Shown one piece after another: positions 23,577 through 26,137 of a stretch of DNA of 26,137 nt. Origin of the DNA: Gammaproteobacteria bacterium (GTDB taxonomy: Bacteria; Pseudomonadota; Gammaproteobacteria; Steroidobacterales; Steroidobacteraceae); assembly GCA_030040525.1 (NCBI GenBank), contig JASHTN010000078.1, forward strand, positions 1-26,137, in the 5' to 3' direction. The notes beneath the pieces were generated by a model that saw only the letters and a list, made by a program, of their open reading frames with translations, had not been told where the DNA came from and ran no database searches. Within the stretch, counting starts at the first letter, position 1, and each line of letters begins with the position of its first letter. Made by a program: the position numbers and the translations under genes.

Positions 23577-24869
23577 ATGAATCTGACTCAGTCACCCGAC
23601 AACGCACCGCCCGAGGCGGAGCATACGTTCGATGTCGGTGGCCCGGACACGCTCGTGCGCATGATCGAATGCTTCGCCCGCTACGGCGACACGTACCGGG
23701 TGTATGTGCCGGCGCGGCGCTCCTTCAGCTACATCATTCACCACCCGGATGACGTGAAGCGGGTGCTGGTCACGAACCATCGCAACTACACCAAGGGTCT
23801 CGACCGGGACCGGATCAAGATCCTGCTCGGCCGCGGGCTGATGACGAGCGAAGGGGAGTTCTGGACGCAGCAGCGCTATCTGATGCAGCCGTTGTTCCAC
23901 CGGCGCGTGATTACGCAGTTCGCCCGGATGATCGATGAGGCCAACGCCCGGTTCGTCGGCCAGTTGGAGGCACGGGCGGCGCGCGGTGCGACCGTCAATA
24001 TCACGGAAGCCATGAGTGAGCTGACGCTGGAGATCGTGCTGCGGGCCATCTTTGGCGCTGACTTCGACGAGATGTCCGCGGCGTTTGCCGTGGTCGCCAG
24101 GGACCAGGCGCGCAACCTGGAGTTCGTCTACAAGTTCCGGGCGCTGGCCAAGCTCGTCGGTGATCTCGTCCGCAGGCGGCGCGCGTCCGGCGGGGAGCAT
24201 TTTGACTACGTGGCAATGATGATGAGTGCGCGCGACAAGGACACGGGCGCAGGGATGAGCGAGCCCGCGCTGATTGACGAGGCCCTGACGCTCGTCGTGG
24301 CCGGCCATGAGACGACCGCGAGCGTTCTCAACTGGACGTGGTACCTGCTCTCGCAGCATCCGGACGTCGAAGCGTCGCTGCATGCGGAGATCGCGAGCAA
24401 GTCGCTGCCCCGGGCTGCGAGCCTCCCGCAGAGCGAGACACTCATCTATGCGCAGCAGGTTTTGAACGAGACCATGCGCCTTTACCCGCCCGGCTGGCTG
24501 CTCTCGCGCCGCACCATCGGTGCGGATGTGCTGGGGGGCTACCCGATTCCGGCGGGAGCGAATGTCCTTCTGCCCCTCTACCTGCTGCACCGGCATCCGC
24601 GCTATTGGAGCGATCCCGAGCGGTTCCGGCCGGAGCGCTTCGCTCCCGAGCACGAGGCGACACGCCCGCGGTTCGCTTTCATGCCGTTTGCGGCGGGTCC
24701 CCGGCATTGCATAGGGGAGACGCTGGCGCTCTATGAGATGCTGATGCACCTGCAATGGGTCGTGCCGCGCTATCGACTGGCATTTGTCGCGGACCGTCCG
24801 TTGGAGCTCGAGGCTCAGATCAACCTGCGTACGCGTCATCCGCTTCACATGCGGGTCGAGCGACGCTAG
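23577..24869 (+). CDS. Cytochrome P450
   Basis: A 430-residue haem mono-oxygenase with all family landmarks. The I-helix oxygen-activating motif is AGHETT (242-247), the K-helix ExxR is ETMR (298-301), the meander has RPERF, and the haem-ligand loop is FAAGPRHCIG (371-380) with Cys378. No membrane anchor precedes the fold, so it is a soluble bacterial type that needs a separate ferredoxin or flavodoxin partner. None is encoded in the window. The sequence around LLSRRTIGADVLGGYPIPAG resembles fatty-acid or terpenoid-hydroxylating P450s, but the substrate cannot be read from it. The ATG at 23577 (MNLTQSPDN) is used. Codons further upstream to 23523 are open but unlike the family. It is flanked by gaps of 72 and 102 bp and may be transcribed alone. 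Confidence 0.92.
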   Translation: MNLTQSPDNAPPEAEHTFDVGGPDTLVRMIECFARYGDTYRVYVPARRSFSYIIHHPDDVKRVLVTNHRNYTKGLDRDRIKILLGRGLMTSEGEFWTQQRYLMQPLFHRRVITQFARMIDEANARFVGQLEARAARGATVNITEAMSELTLEIVLRAIFGADFDEMSAAFAVVARDQARNLEFVYKFRALAKLVGDLVRRRRASGGEHFDYVAMMMSARDKDTGAGMSEPALIDEALTLVVAGHETTASVLNWTWYLLSQHPDVEASLHAEIASKSLPRAASLPQSETLIYAQQVLNETMRLYPPGWLLSRRTIGADVLGGYPIPAGANVLLPLYLLHRHPRYWSDPERFRPERFAPEHEATRPRFAFMPFAAGPRHCIGETLALYEMLMHLQWVVPRYRLAFVADRPLELEAQINLRTRHPLHMRVERR

Positions 24870-24923
24870 AGGCGGGTCAGGCTTCGAGCATCGGACCCGG
24901 CCGACCCGTAGTGCGCACCGGGC

Positions 24924-24946
24924 GCGCGCATGCGTAGAATGCGCGC
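24924..24946. promoter_or_regulatory. Inverted repeat overlapping a TAGAAT element before the peptidase gene
   Basis: GCGCGCAT, seven bases, then ATGCGCGC form a perfect 8-bp inverted repeat. TAGAAT at 24935-24940 lies in its loop and right arm, 31 bases before the peptidase start. This could be an operator over a -10 element, or the terminator of the P450 gene, though no T run follows. Confidence 0.35.
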
Positions 24947-24971
24947 CTCTCGGACGACCTGGGGGAGCACC

Positions 24972-26137
24972 GTGCGCAGCCAGCTTCGAGCCCTCCTCAA
25001 CGTTGCCGGCCTGTGCGCCGCGTTCTATCCGGCGCTGCTCGCCGGCGCCCGGGACGCGGCGCCGGCGCCGGAGCACGGCGCCGAGCAGATCGCGACTGAG
25101 CTGCGCGATGCGGCGCTCGGCGGAGAGGACATGGCCTGGGAGTGGGTGAATGAGCTCACCACCCGCTTCGGCCCGCGTCCGGCAGGCTCCGCGAGCGAGC
25201 AGCAGGCCGCCGAATGGGCGGTGAAGCGGCTCAAGGCCATCGGCTTCGAGAACGTGCATCTCGAGACCTTCCCCCTGACCGCGTGGGTGCGCGGCGTCGA
25301 GTCCGCGCAGATCATCCTGCCGGCGCCTCAGCCGCTCACCGTGGCCGCGCTCGGGGAGTCGCCGCCGACGCCCATCGGCGGGCTCGAGGGCGAGGTGGTC
25401 GAGTTCCCGACCTTCGAGGATCTCAAGTCCGCGCCGCCCGCGTCTCTCACCGGCAAGATCGCGTTCGTCGATGAGCGCATGGTGCGCATGCAGGACGGCT
25501 CGGGCTACGGGGCTGCGGTCGGGGCCCGGACCGACGGGCCGGGGGAGGCCGCCAAGCGGGGCGCGATCGCCTACCTGCTGCGCTCGGTCGGCACCGACAG
25601 CACGCGCATCGCCCACACCGGCACGACGCGCTACGTCGACGGGCGGGTGCCCGTGCCCGCCTTCGCGCTGGCCGCTCCCGACGCCGATCAGCTCGAGCGG
25701 CTCAAGGCGCTCGGCGAGACAGTGCGCGTGCGGCTGGTCTCGACCGCCTCCTACGTGCCGGGCGCGCACTCGCAGGACGTCGTCGCCGACATCCGCGGCC
25801 GCGAGCAGCCCGAGGAGGTGGTGCTGCTCGGCGCGCACCTCGACAGCTGGGACCAGGGTACCGGAGCGATCGACGACGGCGCCGGCACCGCGATCATCGT
25901 CGCGGCCGCGAACCTGATCCGGGCTCTGCCGCAGCGGCGCGCGCGCCGCACGGTGCGGGTGGTGCTGTTCGGCTCGGAGGAGGTGGCGCAGCCGGTGGCG
26001 CCGTTCGGCGCTTTCGGCGGTCAGACTTACGCCAACAACCACAAGGCGGAGCTCGCCCACCACGTGCTCGCGGGAGAGAGCGATCTCGGCGCCGATCGGA
26101 TCTATCGCCTGGCGCTGCCGCGCGCGGTGATCAACAG
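24972..26137 (+). CDS. M28-family metallopeptidase, secreted, 3' end outside the window
   Basis: The frame from the GTG at 24972 stays open to the last base, giving 388 residues of an incomplete protein. GGGGGAG lies five bases upstream and supports the start. The N-terminus (RSQLRALLNVAGLCAAFYPALLAGARDA) is a signal peptide, so it acts in the periplasm or outside. A protease-associated insert spans about 115-265. The M28 catalytic core follows: GAHLDSWDQ (288-295) with the zinc-binding H289, GAIDDGAGT (298-306) with the bridging aspartate, and LFGSEEVA (332-339) with the catalytic glutamate pair. This arrangement resembles carboxypeptidase Q-like aminopeptidases and carboxypeptidases. The stretch after the glutamates (QPVAPFGAFGGQTYANNH) is a few residues longer than the usual form. 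The rest of the zinc site lies beyond the window. Confidence 0.87.
   Translation, partial: MRSQLRALLNVAGLCAAFYPALLAGARDAAPAPEHGAEQIATELRDAALGGEDMAWEWVNELTTRFGPRPAGSASEQQAAEWAVKRLKAIGFENVHLETFPLTAWVRGVESAQIILPAPQPLTVAALGESPPTPIGGLEGEVVEFPTFEDLKSAPPASLTGKIAFVDERMVRMQDGSGYGAAVGARTDGPGEAAKRGAIAYLLRSVGTDSTRIAHTGTTRYVDGRVPVPAFALAAPDADQLERLKALGETVRVRLVSTASYVPGAHSQDVVADIRGREQPEEVVLLGAHLDSWDQGTGAIDDGAGTAIIVAAANLIRALPQRRARRTVRVVLFGSEEVAQPVAPFGAFGGQTYANNHKAELAHHVLAGESDLGADRIYRLALPRAVIN

Noticed and set aside
23592..26063. An 823-codon minus-strand frame opposite the P450 and peptidase genes
   Set aside because: It spans two real genes and their gap, with no recognisable motif; a GC-bias shadow.
1..26137. 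Exosortase, PEP-CTERM proteins, PrsK, Wzx/Wzy, transposases, tRNA, rRNA or CRISPR repeats
   Set aside because: I looked for these because of the locus type and found none in any gene or gap. If present they lie outside the window.

Overview
The window is high-GC DNA, very probably from a gammaproteobacterium. The glrK-qseG-glrR gene order and an SrkA-type kinase are typical of that class. A PrsR regulator, a heparinase II/III-family protein and a short tyrosine autokinase resemble exosortase (XrtA/EpsH)-type exopolysaccharide loci. A steroidobacter- or nevskia-like lineage is possible, but that is inference. No exosortase, PEP-CTERM protein, PrsK kinase, insertion sequence, tRNA, rRNA or CRISPR array is visible. 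No gene-free stretch exceeds 300 bases.

Region 1 (1-10171) is an exopolysaccharide locus. A chain-length determinant (only its C-terminus is present) and a CpsD-type tyrosine autokinase run rightward. They converge on a leftward series of AlgD-type GDP-mannose dehydrogenase, two GT4 glycosyltransferases, a PAPS-type sulfotransferase, a third GT4 enzyme and a SAM methyltransferase. A heparinase II/III (alginate-lyase-like) gene diverges from algD. Together these suggest an exported polymer containing uronic acid and possibly decorated with sulfate and methyl groups. The 1.1-4.4 kb part looks poorer in G+C than the rest.

Region 2 (10172-15378) is regulatory. PrsR, a sigma-54 activator with an intact AAA+ core, is preceded by tandem TGTAAAGTTC boxes. 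It converges on the glrK-qseG-glrR operon. The GlrR here has lost its GAFTGA loop and its Walker B glutamate. A good -24/-12 sigma-54 promoter match lies in the 47-bp gap between prsR and glrR and points into glrR as antisense.

Region 3 (15433-19797) holds galE, diverging with almost no gap from the stress kinase srkA, then an unknown lipoprotein and a WcaJ-type undecaprenyl-phosphate sugar-1-phosphate transferase that would start repeat-unit assembly.

Region 4 (19878-26137) holds a 1208-residue PAS/GAF/GGDEF/EAL protein for cyclic-di-GMP turnover, a cytochrome P450, and the start of a secreted M28-family metallopeptidase that runs off the end of the window. Cyclic-di-GMP control next to polysaccharide genes fits a biofilm or floc role, though no direct link is visible.
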